A stretch of DNA of 64,000 nucleotides. Source: Embleya sp042956465. GTDB lineage: Bacteria; Actinomycetota; Actinomycetes; Streptomycetales; Streptomycetaceae. This document shows, piece by piece, positions 17,849-27,341 of the stretch (position 1 is the first letter of the stretch; the number at the start of each line of letters is the position of its first letter). Under the pieces are notes generated by a model. The model was given only the letters and a program-made list of their open reading frames with translations. It was not told where the DNA came from and searched no databases. Made by a program: the position numbers and the translations under genes. The stretch is from the NCBI RefSeq assembly GCF_042956465.1, contig NZ_JBIBGL010000006.1:456943-520942 (forward strand). Reading direction: 5' to 3'.

Positions 17849-18744
17849 CGCCGTCCTCCCCGGGACGCGAACGCGGCCGCGACCCCGGCCGCCAGGGTGA
17901 GCGCCGCCGCACCCGCGTGCCGCCACATCGCGGGCAGATCGCGCGTGGTCACCACCGGATCCGGCGGCAGACCGTAGACCTCGGGCTCGTCCAGGAGCAG
18001 GAAGAACGCCCCGTCACCGCCCACCCCGTCCGCGGGATCCTCGCCGTACAACCGCGCCTCGGGCACACCGTCGGCATGCAGATCGGCCACCCGCTCCCGG
18101 GCCGCCGCGCGCAACTCGTCCAGCGGCCCGAACCGGATCGACTCGGTCGGACACGCCTTCGCGCAGGCCGGCTCGGCCCCCACGCCCAGCCGGTCGTAAC
18201 ACATCGTGCACTTGAACACCCGTCCGTCCTCGGGGCGTTGGTCGATCACGCCGTACGGACAGGCGGGAACGCAGTAGCCGCAGCCGTTGCAGATGTCCTG
18301 CTGGACCACGACCGTGCCGAATTCGGTCCGAAACAGCGAACCGGTGGGGCACACGTCCAGGCACGCCGCGTGCGTGCAGTGCTTGCACACGTCGGAGGAC
18401 ATCAGCCAGCGCATGCCATCGCCGGCCGGCGTGGAGGCATCGCCGTGCGCGGCCCGCACCGGCCGGTCCTGCTCGATGAACGCGACATGGCGCCACGTGC
18501 TCGCACCCAGGCCCGCGCTGTTGTCGTAGGACATCCCGGTGAGTTCGAGACCGTCCTGCGGGATGGCGTTCCACTCCTTGCACGCCACCTCGCACGCCTT
18601 GCACCCGATGCACACCGACGTATCGGTGAAGAAGCCCATGCGCGGCGGGTGCGCCTCGCCCCACCCGGCCGTGCCCGCCGGATCCCCCGGCCCGTCCGCG
18701 GGATCCCTCGGTGCGCGCCCGATCCCGCCGATGAACTGCGCCAT
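17845..18744 (-). CDS. Four-cluster iron-sulfur subunit of formate dehydrogenase
   Basis: The 299-residue protein carries four cysteine groups for [4Fe-4S] clusters: CIGCKACEVACK, CKHCTHAACLDVCP, CNGCGYCVPACP and CTMC...CAKACP. This is the FdnH/HybA type, which relays electrons from the molybdopterin subunit to the membrane. A C-terminal hydrophobic stretch (AGAAALTLAAGVAAAFAS) is a probable membrane anchor, as in FdnH. The N-terminal extension of about 35 residues (PADGPGDPAG...) is low in complexity. It starts one base after the catalytic subunit ends and overlaps the NrfD gene by 4 bp. Confidence 0.9.
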   Translation of the reverse strand: MAQFIGGIGRAPRDPADGPGDPAGTAGWGEAHPPRMGFFTDTSVCIGCKACEVACKEWNAIPQDGLELTGMSYDNSAGLGASTWRHVAFIEQDRPVRAAHGDASTPAGDGMRWLMSSDVCKHCTHAACLDVCPTGSLFRTEFGTVVVQQDICNGCGYCVPACPYGVIDQRPEDGRVFKCTMCYDRLGVGAEPACAKACPTESIRFGPLDELRAAARERVADLHADGVPEARLYGEDPADGVGGDGAFFLLLDEPEVYGLPPDPVVTTRDLPAMWRHAGAAALTLAAGVAAAFASRGGRR

Positions 18745-18745
18745 G

Positions 18746-21700
18746 TCAGACCTCCGTTCCGGTTCGCTCGGTGATCCCCGCCCGGCGGCGATACCCGGCG
18801 ACGAACCGCAACAACTCGGGCCCGCGCGGGCGCCGACCCGGTCGGATGTCCGCGCTCATCGCCTTGACCTCCTGGATGTGCACGTTCGGATCGAGCGTGA
18901 TCGAGGCCAGCTCGTTGGCCGCGTCGCCCCGGCTCATCCCGTTGGGACCCCAGTGGAACGGCAACCCGATCTGATGCAGCGTGCGTCCGCGCACCGTCAG
19001 CGGCCGCATCCGTCGCGTCACCATCACCCGGGCCTCGATCGCGGTCCGCGCGGTGACGATCGTCGCCCACCCCATGTGCTCCAGGCCGCGCTCCGCCGCC
19101 AACTCCGGCGACACCTCGCAGAAGAACTCCGGCTGCAGTTCGGCCAGATAGGGCACCCAGCGGCTCATCCCACCGGCGGTGAAATGCTCGGTGAGCCGAT
19201 GCGTGGTCACCACGAACGGGAACACCTCGCTGCCCGGCTCGTCCCCGCTGGGATGCGAGCGATTGTGCCGACGAGCGAACACCTGACGGACCGGGTTGCG
19301 CGAGTGCTCCGGGTGGAGCGGGTTCACGAACGGCGAGTCCTGCGGCTCGTAATGGGTGGGCAACGGCCCGTCCACCAGCCCAGCGGGCGCGTACAACCAG
19401 CCCTTGCCGTCCGCCTGCATGATGAACGGATCGTCGCCCGCCAACGCCTCGGCGCCGCGCGCTCCCTCCGGGGGCCGGTAGTGCGGGGACTTGTCCGGCG
19501 GGAAGTCCGGCACATCCGGACCGGTCCACCGCCCCGCCTGCTCGTCCCACCGCAACAACGCCTTGCGCTCGCTCCACGGCCGACCGTCCGGATCGGCGGA
19601 CGCCCGGTTGTACAGGATCCGCCGATTCGCCGGCCACGCCCACGCCCACTCCGCCGCGAGCCAGTCCTGCTCGGTGTGCGGCTTGCGCCGCGCGGCCTGG
19701 TTGACCCCGTCCGCGTACACCCCGCAATAGATCCAACAACCGCACGACGTGGACCCGTCGTCGGCCAACTCGGTGTAGGCGGACAGGTGTTCGCCGTCGG
19801 GTCCGAAGCCGTTGATCTCGGCCAGGATCGCCTCCGCGGCCGGGTCGTCGTAGCGTCCCTCGGTCGGGTAGTCCCAGGTCAGATCGAGCACCGCACGGTC
19901 CATCGGGTCGGTGGAGTCGGCGAGTCGCGCGCGGATCAGCCGGCCCAGGTGGTACACGAACCACAGGTCGCTGCGCGCGTCGCCGCTCGGTTCGACCGCC
20001 TGGTGATGCCACTGCAACCAGCGATTGGTGTTGGTGAACGAGCCCGACTTCTCGGTGTGCGACGCGGCCGGGAAGAAGAACACCTCGGTGCCGATCTCCT
20101 CGGTACGCATCTCGCCCGTCTCGATCTCGGGACCGTCCCGCCACCACGTCGCCGATTCGATCAGCGAGAAATCGCGCACCACGAGCCAGTCGAGCTCCGC
20201 CATCCCCATGCGCTGCATGCGCGCGTTCGCCGAACCCACCGCCGGATTCTCACCCATCAGGAAGAAGCCCTTGCAGACCCCGTCCAGTTGGGCCAGCACC
20301 GTGTCGTAGGTGCTGTGCGAACCGGTCAGGCGTGGCACATGACCGAAGCAGAAGTCGTTCTCGGCCGTGGCCGCGTCGCCGAAATACGCCTTGAGCAGAC
20401 TCACCGTGTACTTGCGCATGTCCGCCCAGTAGCCCTTCTCGGCCACCATCGTCTCGATATAGCTGTCGAGGTCCTCGTCCACGTGCGCGTGCGGCATCGG
20501 CAGATAACCCGGCAGCAGATCGAACAGGGTCGGGATGTCGCTCGACCCCTGAATGCTGGCGTGCCCGCGCAGGGCCTGGATGCCCCCGCCGGGCCGACCC
20601 ACATTGCCCAGGAGCAACTGCAGGATCGAGGCCGTGCGGATGTACTGCGCGCCGACGGAATGTTGCGTCCAGCCCACCGCGTACACGAAGGCGGAGGTGC
20701 GCTCGCGACCGGAGTTCTCGGTCAACGCACGACACACCCGCAGGAACGTCTCGGCGGGCACGCCGCACGTCTCCTGGACGAACTCGGGTGTGTAGCGCGC
20801 GAAATGCCGCTTGAGCACCTGATAGACGCAGCGCGGATGGGACAACGTCGCATCGCGCGGCACGTTCGTGTGCGTCGGCGCGCCACCCGAACCGTGCGTC
20901 TCGCTGCGCCCGGCCTCGGACACCTTCCGCCGATGCTCGCCCGTGCGGTCGTCGTGGCGCGTGTCCCGGTCGCCCACCGCGGGCTCGACCGGACCACCCT
21001 CGTAGGCCCACGAACTCTGGTCGTAGGTGCGATTCTCCACGTCCAGGCCGGAGAACACCCCGGCCAGATCCTCGGTGTCCCGGAAATCCTCGCCGACCAG
21101 CTTCGCGGCATTGGTGTACGCGAGCACGAACTCGCGGAAGTCCTTGCCCTCGGTGAGCACGTGGTTGATCACGCCGCCGAGGAAGGCGATGTCCGACCCG
21201 GCCCGGATCGGCACATGCAGATCGGCCAACGCACTCGTACGGGTGAACCGAGGGTCGATGTGGATCACCGTCGCGCCGCGTTTCTTCGCCTCCATCACCC
21301 ACTGGAAGCCCACCGGGTGCGCCTCGGCGTAGTTGGAACCCTGGATCACGATGCAGTCGGAGTGCTGAAGGTCCTGCATGAACATCGTCGCGCCGCCACG
21401 ACCGAACGTGGTCCCCAACCCCGCGACCGTCGAGCTGTGACAGACCCGGGCCTGGTTCTCCACCTGTACCACGCCCAGCCCGGTGAACAGCTTCTTGATC
21501 AGGTAGTTCTCCTCGTTGTCCAGCGTCGCGCCGCCCAGACTCGCGATGCCCAGGGTGCGGGCGACCCGCTTGCCGTCCTGTTCCCACTGCCACGTGTCCC
21601 GGCGGGTGCGCACGACCCGATCGGCGACCATGCGCATCGCGGTGTCCAGGTCGAGTTCGCTCCACTCGCTCGCGTACGGCGCGCGATACAGCACCTTGTC

Positions 21701-22006
21701 CCGGCGGGCCGAGCCGGTGGTGAGCTGGAGCGTCGCCGAGCCCTTGGGACACAACCGACCCCGGCTCACCGGCGAATCCGGGTCGCCCTCGATCTGGACG
21801 ACGCGTTCGTCCTTGACGTAGACCTGCTGCCCGCAGCCCACCGCGCAGTATGGGCACACCGACGGAACCACCCGATCGGCGTCGGCGATCCGCGGCCGCA
21901 GGTCGGCAGTCTCGGCCGAACGCGCCGCGGCGCCGCGTCCGAGCCGGTCGGCGCCGGTGAGCTGGCGTCGGACGGGCCACTCGCGCCACCACCTACGTGG
22001 GTCCAC
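18746..22006 (-). CDS. Formate dehydrogenase catalytic subunit (molybdopterin, Cys form)
   Basis: The 1,086-residue protein oxidises formate to CO2. An N-terminal [4Fe-4S] site (CPYCAVGC..., final Cys in GRLCPKG) is followed by the bis-MGD domains. The active-site segment reads NQARVCHSSTVAGLGTTFGRG: a cysteine (about residue 189) stands where E. coli FdnG has selenocysteine, next to the conserved His. An insert around residues 350-400 is hydrophilic and variable. I chose GTG 22006 because AGGGAG lies six bases upstream; GTG 22033 has no site. No twin-arginine signal is evident, so the catalytic side may face the cytoplasm. First gene of the three-gene operon. Confidence 0.92.
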   Translation of the reverse strand: MDPRRWWREWPVRRQLTGADRLGRGAAARSAETADLRPRIADADRVVPSVCPYCAVGCGQQVYVKDERVVQIEGDPDSPVSRGRLCPKGSATLQLTTGSARRDKVLYRAPYASEWSELDLDTAMRMVADRVVRTRRDTWQWEQDGKRVARTLGIASLGGATLDNEENYLIKKLFTGLGVVQVENQARVCHSSTVAGLGTTFGRGGATMFMQDLQHSDCIVIQGSNYAEAHPVGFQWVMEAKKRGATVIHIDPRFTRTSALADLHVPIRAGSDIAFLGGVINHVLTEGKDFREFVLAYTNAAKLVGEDFRDTEDLAGVFSGLDVENRTYDQSSWAYEGGPVEPAVGDRDTRHDDRTGEHRRKVSEAGRSETHGSGGAPTHTNVPRDATLSHPRCVYQVLKRHFARYTPEFVQETCGVPAETFLRVCRALTENSGRERTSAFVYAVGWTQHSVGAQYIRTASILQLLLGNVGRPGGGIQALRGHASIQGSSDIPTLFDLLPGYLPMPHAHVDEDLDSYIETMVAEKGYWADMRKYTVSLLKAYFGDAATAENDFCFGHVPRLTGSHSTYDTVLAQLDGVCKGFFLMGENPAVGSANARMQRMGMAELDWLVVRDFSLIESATWWRDGPEIETGEMRTEEIGTEVFFFPAASHTEKSGSFTNTNRWLQWHHQAVEPSGDARSDLWFVYHLGRLIRARLADSTDPMDRAVLDLTWDYPTEGRYDDPAAEAILAEINGFGPDGEHLSAYTELADDGSTSCGCWIYCGVYADGVNQAARRKPHTEQDWLAAEWAWAWPANRRILYNRASADPDGRPWSERKALLRWDEQAGRWTGPDVPDFPPDKSPHYRPPEGARGAEALAGDDPFIMQADGKGWLYAPAGLVDGPLPTHYEPQDSPFVNPLHPEHSRNPVRQVFARRHNRSHPSGDEPGSEVFPFVVTTHRLTEHFTAGGMSRWVPYLAELQPEFFCEVSPELAAERGLEHMGWATIVTARTAIEARVMVTRRMRPLTVRGRTLHQIGLPFHWGPNGMSRGDAANELASITLDPNVHIQEVKAMSADIRPGRRPRGPELLRFVAGYRRRAGITERTGTEV

Positions 22007-22167
22007 ATCAGCTCCCTGCCGGTCTTGGTCCACGACCCGAGACGACTACCCGGGGCGGCGGGGGCCATTCCTGGCATATGGCCCAAGCGGCGGTAGCACC
22101 GACCGTCCGCGTCACGAACCGGTCACCGGCCCGCTCCCGGCGTGGGGGCATCTGGTAGACGTGTGTC

Positions 22168-22479
22168 ATGACCACCGCCGGCACAAGACTCGAACGGCGC
22201 ATCCGACGCGACTTCCCCGAACCGGGCTCCGCGCCGGAAGTGTTGCGCATTCTCGACGCCCTTCCGGATGCTGCGGGGCATGACCGGGAGGCATTGCGCA
22301 GCGAACGCGTCCGAGCCGCGATCGTCCTGCTTGCCGAGGGCGACATCGGCAGGTTCCGCCGAGCCGTCGAACTCGCCGAGGTGGACTGGCGCGACCTGCT
22401 GCTCGACGCGGAACTCGCCGATGCGGATTGGCTCGACCGTCTCGACGCCGAACTCGGCCCGGAGGAACCCGGCGCGTGA
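22168..22479 (+). CDS. Small conserved hypothetical protein, divergent from the formate dehydrogenase operon
   Basis: A 103-residue, acidic, helical protein (MTTAGTRLERRIRRDFPEPGSAPEVLRILDALPD...). The layout FPEPGSAPEVLRIL...ERVRAAIVLLAEGD is typical of small actinobacterial proteins of unknown role that are often annotated only as hypothetical. The ATG lies 161 bp from the formate dehydrogenase start, so both promoters must share that gap. No known motif is visible. Confidence 0.7.
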   Translation: MTTAGTRLERRIRRDFPEPGSAPEVLRILDALPDAAGHDREALRSERVRAAIVLLAEGDIGRFRRAVELAEVDWRDLLLDAELADADWLDRLDAELGPEEPGA

Positions 22480-22516
22480 CACCGACGATTGCGACGGAGC
22501 GCTCCCTGCCCGGGAT

Positions 22517-22948
22517 TCAGGGCTGGGTCACGCTCGCGTCGTCGGTGATGTGGAGTTGTGCGTTGTAATCGACTCCGCAGTTCGCGCCGCGTCGGGTTCG
22601 TCGTGGTGTGATGGTGAGCCGCGAAACAACCGGCGCGGCGTCGTCGGTACGCACCTGCACCGTGGCCTCCACCGCCTCCGCCGTCAACACCGAGTCGGAA
22701 ACCGTGCCGACCCGCGCGGCGCCCTCCCGGGCGGGCAACAGCGTCACCGACGGCTCGTCGCACGACGCCGCGCGACAGAGGCGTATGGATACGTCGGTGA
22801 CTCGATCGGCCAGGCCGGGGGCAATGTCGATCCGCACGGGAGCCGACCAGTGCGCGGCACAGACGACCTCGGAGTCCGACGCGGTACACGCCCCCAGGAC
22901 GGCCACGGCGCCAAGGATGCCTGCGGTCGTCGATAATCCTCTGCGCAC
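22517..22948 (-). CDS. Putative lipoprotein of unknown function; TTA codon 5
   Basis: A 143-residue protein with a lipoprotein signal: charged start, hydrophobic ILGAVAVLGAC and lipobox LGAC (Cys at about 20). The mature part is beta-rich with further cysteines (VCAAH, LCRAASCDEP, NCGVD) that could pair. Starts at GTG 22948; the ribosome binding site is weak. Codon 5 is TTA, so translation may depend on the bldA tRNA. Neighbours give no clue to its role. Confidence 0.65.
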   Translation of the reverse strand: MRRGLSTTAGILGAVAVLGACTASDSEVVCAAHWSAPVRIDIAPGLADRVTDVSIRLCRAASCDEPSVTLLPAREGAARVGTVSDSVLTAEAVEATVQVRTDDAAPVVSRLTITPRRTRRGANCGVDYNAQLHITDDASVTQP

Positions 22949-22993
22949 GGTTCGGATCCGTTCATGGTGCCGGTCGGGAGTGCTGATGCGGGT

Positions 22994-23926
22994 ATGGGTA
23001 TAGCGGACGTTCGCTGCGAGGTTCTGGTTGCCGGAGCATATTTCGCCGACCTGATCTTCCGTGATCTATCCGGCGCGCCCGCCGCGGGGCGTGAGACGTT
23101 CGCGGGTGGGTTCGAGATGGTGCCCGGTGGTGCCTTCAACCCGGCGGTGGCGCTGCACCGGCTGGGGAACGACGTGGTCTGGGCCACCGATTTCGGCGAG
23201 GACGAGTTCAGCCGGTATGTCCTGGCCGGGGCCCGCGCCGCGGGGCTGGACGAGTCCGGATTCCGGTACCACCAGGGTCCTTTGCGTAGTGTCACGGTCG
23301 CGCTCTCGGATGCCACCGACCGGGCCATGGTCAGTTTTCAGGACCCGATGACACCGCGCCCACTGCACGAACTGGTGCGAGTGTATCGGCCGAAGATCCT
23401 GGTACTGCCGGAACTGCGGCACGGCCCGGGAGTCGCGGAGACGCTGCGGGTGGTGCGAGATTCGGGCACGTCGATCTTCATGGACTGCCAGGACGTCCCG
23501 GTGACGCTGGAGACCGCGACCGTGCGCGAAGTCCTTTCCCATGTCGACGTCTTCGCGCCCAACCTCGACGAGGCACGGCGCCTCACCGGGGCCGCCACGG
23601 CGGACGACGCGGCGACGTTGTTGGGCGAACTGGTGGACACGGTCCTGATCAAGCGCGGCGAACAGGGAGCGTTGGCGCTGCGCGCCGAGGGCCGGTTCGC
23701 CGTTCCCGCCGTGCCGGTTCGTGTGGTGGACACCACCGGGTCCGGCGATTGCTTCAACGCCGGTTTCGTACACGGCATTCTCGCCGACTGGGAGCTGCCC
23801 CGGTGCCTGGCGGCGGCGGTGGCCTGTGGATCGGCGGCCGCCACGTCGCCGGGGTCGGGCGGGGCCCCGGACGCCGAGCAACTGTCCGCGTGGCTTGCCA
23901 AGGTCGGTCCCATATCGTCGAGTTGA
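22994..23926 (+). CDS. PfkB-family sugar/nucleoside kinase
   Basis: The roughly 310-residue protein has PfkB hallmarks: N-terminal VLVAGAYFADLIF, the substrate-side GGAFNPAVALHRLG, and the C-terminal signature DTTGSGDCFNAGFVHG with the catalytic aspartate in GSGD. The family phosphorylates sugars such as fructose, ribose, adenosine or inositol; the substrate cannot be read from sequence. ATG 22994 was chosen by alignment with the family start; ATG 22964 is possible. It lies 200 bp ahead of a fused HAD/GT20 synthase, which suggests a role in making a sugar phosphate or compatible solute. Confidence 0.85.
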   Translation: MGIADVRCEVLVAGAYFADLIFRDLSGAPAAGRETFAGGFEMVPGGAFNPAVALHRLGNDVVWATDFGEDEFSRYVLAGARAAGLDESGFRYHQGPLRSVTVALSDATDRAMVSFQDPMTPRPLHELVRVYRPKILVLPELRHGPGVAETLRVVRDSGTSIFMDCQDVPVTLETATVREVLSHVDVFAPNLDEARRLTGAATADDAATLLGELVDTVLIKRGEQGALALRAEGRFAVPAVPVRVVDTTGSGDCFNAGFVHGILADWELPRCLAAAVACGSAAATSPGSGGAPDAEQLSAWLAKVGPISSS

Positions 23927-24134
23927 GCGGTGCGTGCGAGCGGCGCAGGCCACATCTCACCTTTGGTAGTCGCGGCACTCCCCACGGTTTCCCGTACGTG
24001 TTAGCGTTCGCTGATCGTCGGTCGACCACGCTCTCCGGCTCATCGGGCGGAGGGCGTTTTGCGTACGTCGACCAACACCCCCTCGTGGGTGCGGTGTTCG
24101 AGGCATGCGAATCCGGTCGGTCGGGGGGTACGCG

Positions 24135-26246
24135 ATGGGGGTCCTGGTCACCGATCTGGACGGCACGTTGTTGGGTGGCACGGACGCCGAACGCCGTCGG
24201 CTGCACGGGATTCTCTCGCGTCATCCGCGGATCACGGTGGTCTTCGCCACCGGTCGCGGACTGGCCTCGGTGCGCGAGGTGCTCGCCGATCCGCTCGTGC
24301 CCAGGCCACGGTGGATCATTGCCGACGTCGGAGCCAGTGTGGCCGACGGCAGGGACCTGAGCACCGTCATGGATGTGCAGTCCCGGTTACGCGAGGGTTG
24401 GCCCGGTGCGGCCCGGGTGCGTGACGCACTCTCCGGATTCCCGGCGCTGAGGTACCAGGACGGGGTGGCGCAGGACGGACGGTGTTCCTTCCACCTGCGT
24501 CCGGGCGACCTGACCGGCGAACTCGTCTCCGCGGTCGCCGCGTTGGGGTGCTCGTGGGCGTACTCGGCCGATCGGTACTTCGACGTGCTGCCGCCGAGGG
24601 CGAGCAAGGGTGCCGCGGTGCGGGCGCTGGCTCGCGCGCAGGGTTGGGCGCTCGCGGACGTGCTGGTCGCCGGCGACTCGCTGAACGATCTGTCGATGTT
24701 CGGAATCGGCGCGCACGGCGTGGTGGTCGGTGGCGCCGAACCCGCCCTCGGTCGGGCGGTGGCCGCGGACGAGACGGTGTACCGCACCGAGCAGCACGGC
24801 GCGGCGGGGATTGTTGCCGGCTTGCGGAACCTGGGCTGGGTGGCGCCGGAACACGCGTTGGTCGTGGGCTACCACCGGCCACCACGGGTGTGGACATCGA
24901 CCGGTTGGCGCGCTCCGACCAGCCCGAACGGAATCCTGCCGACCCTGTGTGCGGTTCTGGGCGCCGAACGTGGGGACGACCGCGATGTCTCGGCCCTGTG
25001 GGTCGCGGGATCGGTGGTCGACGACGACCTGCCCGATCCGGACGTCGGGGAGCACGGTCTTCGGCCTGCCCTGTCGCTGGAACGCTTCGATTACGCCGCC
25101 TGGTCGGCGTACTTCCACCGAGCCTGCAAGGAGATGTTGTGGCCGGCGCTGATGTCGCAGCCGGAACGCATGTGTTTCGACAGCGCGGCCTGGACCGAGT
25201 ATCGCACCGTGAACCGCCGCTTCGCCGAACACATCGCGGACCGAGCCGCCGAGCGGGGGACCATCTGGCTGCACGACTACAACCTGTGGCTCGTGCCGGG
25301 ACTGCTGCGTGCCGCGCGGCCGGATCTGCGGGTCGGACTGTTTCACCACACGCCCTTCCCACCGGTGCGGATCTTCGACGCGCTGCCGGTCGCGGCGGAG
25401 GTGCGGACGTCCCTGACGGCGCTGGACTGGGCCGGATTCCAGACCGAGGGATTCGCCGCCAACTTCCGGGCCACCCTGGGCGAGAGCGATGCACCGCCGC
25501 GGGTGAGCGTGCATCCGCTGGGCGTCGACCGTGAGGCCATCGACGCGCTGGTCCGCGCCCGAGGCCCGCGCGCGCGTTCCTTCGCGGGGCGTCTGGTGCT
25601 TTCGGTCGAGCGCCTGGACTACGTGAAGGCCCCCGAGCGCAAGGTCGCCGCCGTCGCCGCCCTCCTCGCAGCCGACCCTGCTCTGCACGGCCGCCTTCGG
25701 TTCCGACTCGTCTGCCCGCCGCCCGAATCGGGCATCACCGCCTACGACTCGACCCGGATCGCCCTCGAAGACCGCATCGCCGACGTGAACGATCGATTCG
25801 GCACCGCGACCTGGCAACCGGTCGAATACCTTCCGCACAACCTCTCCTTCGTCGAGGTTCTCGACGAGTACCTCGCCGCGGACGTGTTCTGGGTGACCTC
25901 GCTCCAGGACGGGATGAACCTCACGGCGAAGGAGTTCGTGGCGGCACAGTCGGCCGCGGGCGGCTCCGGAGTGCTGGTGCTGTCGCGCTACGCCGGAGCG
26001 GCCGAGCAACTCGGCCGCGGCGCGCTGCTGACGGACCCGCGCTCGCCGATCGACCTCGTGCGGGTACTGCGGCGGGCGTTGCGGATGCCTCGACGCGAAC
26101 GACGTGCCCGCATGACTCGGCTGTCCACGGCCCTCGGGCACGAGCACCCCCGACACTGGGCGGCCGGGATCATCGCCGCCATCGAGGGCGGTGCCCCCGA
26201 CCCGGGCCCACCACCCGTCGCGGCCTCGGCCGCGGGCACCGCCTGA
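24135..26246 (+). CDS. Fused HAD phosphatase + GT20 glycosyltransferase (glucosylglycerol-phosphate or trehalose-phosphate synthase type)
   Basis: The 703-residue protein begins with a sucrose-phosphatase-like HAD domain: nucleophile motif LVTDLDGTLLGG at residues 4-15 and GDSLNDLSMFG near 180. It continues with a GT20 domain from about residue 245 (IWLHDYNLWLVPGLLR, VGLFHHTPFPPVRIF, SVERLDYVKAPERK, SLQDGMNLTAKEFVAAQ). The synthase would make a phosphorylated disaccharide-like compound and the phosphatase remove the phosphate. Domain order matches the bifunctional glucosylglycerol-phosphate synthase/phosphatase known from some bacteria more than OtsA/OtsB, but the acceptor is uncertain. GGGGGG precedes the ATG. 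Codon 85 is TTA, suggesting bldA control. Confidence 0.85.
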   Translation: MGVLVTDLDGTLLGGTDAERRRLHGILSRHPRITVVFATGRGLASVREVLADPLVPRPRWIIADVGASVADGRDLSTVMDVQSRLREGWPGAARVRDALSGFPALRYQDGVAQDGRCSFHLRPGDLTGELVSAVAALGCSWAYSADRYFDVLPPRASKGAAVRALARAQGWALADVLVAGDSLNDLSMFGIGAHGVVVGGAEPALGRAVAADETVYRTEQHGAAGIVAGLRNLGWVAPEHALVVGYHRPPRVWTSTGWRAPTSPNGILPTLCAVLGAERGDDRDVSALWVAGSVVDDDLPDPDVGEHGLRPALSLERFDYAAWSAYFHRACKEMLWPALMSQPERMCFDSAAWTEYRTVNRRFAEHIADRAAERGTIWLHDYNLWLVPGLLRAARPDLRVGLFHHTPFPPVRIFDALPVAAEVRTSLTALDWAGFQTEGFAANFRATLGESDAPPRVSVHPLGVDREAIDALVRARGPRARSFAGRLVLSVERLDYVKAPERKVAAVAALLAADPALHGRLRFRLVCPPPESGITAYDSTRIALEDRIADVNDRFGTATWQPVEYLPHNLSFVEVLDEYLAADVFWVTSLQDGMNLTAKEFVAAQSAAGGSGVLVLSRYAGAAEQLGRGALLTDPRSPIDLVRVLRRALRMPRRERRARMTRLSTALGHEHPRHWAAGIIAAIEGGAPDPGPPPVAASAAGTA

Positions 26247-26298
26247 CGTCCGCCGGCGCGACCTGCCGGCCGGGCTTGCCACGTCGAACGGAGAACGA

Positions 26299-26341
26299 CC
26301 GCGTCCCGTACGGCCGCTGCCGGCGGCCGTACGGGACGCGG
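26299..26341. terminator. Perfect 19-bp hairpin after the GT20 gene
   Basis: Arms 26299-26317 and 26323-26341 are exact complements around a 5-nt loop (TGCCG), 53 bp after the stop codon. On the minus strand it lies just beyond the point where the truncated NAGPA-type gene loses homology. Confidence 0.8.
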
Positions 26342-26368
26342 AGTGCGCGATGGAGCCGACGACCGGGT

Positions 26369-26989
26369 CATGTTGACGCCGGAGAGCAGCACCTCCCGAC
26401 CGTCGGGCAGGGTGGCCTGGCCTTCGAGGAACACCTGTGCCATCCGGGCGAGTCCGTCGGTGCCCACGGTCACGGCCTGGTTCCAACCCCGGACCGGGGC
26501 GTGGATCAGGCCCTCCTTCCGGGACACGCCGACGCCGAGCGGGGCCTCGGAGGCGTTCATGTCGAAGTAGTCGCCGTTGACGGCGGCGACGGCCCCGGCG
26601 TTTTGGGCCTGTTCCGACACGGTCTGACGAGTCGTCACCTTGCCGGAGGACAGGTAGTCGACGCTCAGGCCCTTGGTGTTCAGGTCCGCGACCAGGACCT
26701 GCCCGCGAATCCAGCCGGCCCTGCCGATGCGGTCGAAGGAGGTCAGCGTGAGGCCGGGCGCGACCGGGGTGACCTCGCGCCGGGTGACGACCGACTCGCC
26801 GGGACGGTCGAGCACGAGCTCGTGGGTCGGGCCGCCGACCTGCGGCCGCTCGGCGGTCGAGGGGGCCTCGTCGGCCCGGGCCGCGGGCGCGACCGACATG
26901 AGACCGGCCACGAGCAGGGTGGTCGGGGCGAGCGTGGCCATCGCCGGGCGGAGGCGGGCCGGGCGAGCACCCAGGAGAGGTGGTGACAC
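26369..26989 (-). pseudogene. 3'-truncated phosphodiester glycosidase (NAGPA-domain) gene
   Basis: The minus strand begins with a plausible gene: GTG 26989 behind GAGGAG, a Sec signal (ATLAPTTLLVAGLMSVAPAARA), then a region typical of large secreted NAGPA-domain proteins (ADLNTKGLSVDYLSSGKVTTRQTVSEQA, AVAAVNGDYFDMNASEAPLGVGVS, ATLPDGREVLLSGVNM). Family members run on for several hundred residues. Here the familiar sequence stops at about 26369, and the frame continues as low-complexity Arg/Pro/Ser sequence through a terminator hairpin and antisense to the GT20 gene. I read this as a gene that lost its 3' part, probably by a deletion that fused it to the GT20 side. Confidence 0.7.
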
Positions 26990-27341
26990 GCGGACTTCAA
27001 CTCCTCGACGCATGCGAGGCCCCACCCACCGGGGACGGTGGCTCGACCTCACGGGGTGGCACGGCCGGGTCGCGATCACCCGACCACGAGCACCCAGTCG
27101 CGGTCGAGGAACCCGAATGCCACATTCCGGTTAACCGCCTGTCGCCCGAGGGAGAACACCACTTGCTACTCCCCAGGAATGCGGCGCATCCCACCGAAGC
27201 GCCCGGGGACCGACACGGGACGAGCATCGCCCCCGATCTCCCGCCGCTGCGGGAGGCGCGCCGCCCGCCCGTCCGCGAAGGTCCGCCGTCGCCCTTCGGC
27301 TCTCGCCCGGCGCCTCGAACACCGAGCCGAACTCGTTGCGG

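Noticed and set aside
18746..22006. Selenocysteine in the formate dehydrogenase
   Set aside because: The active-site codon is an ordinary Cys codon and no in-frame TGA is present.
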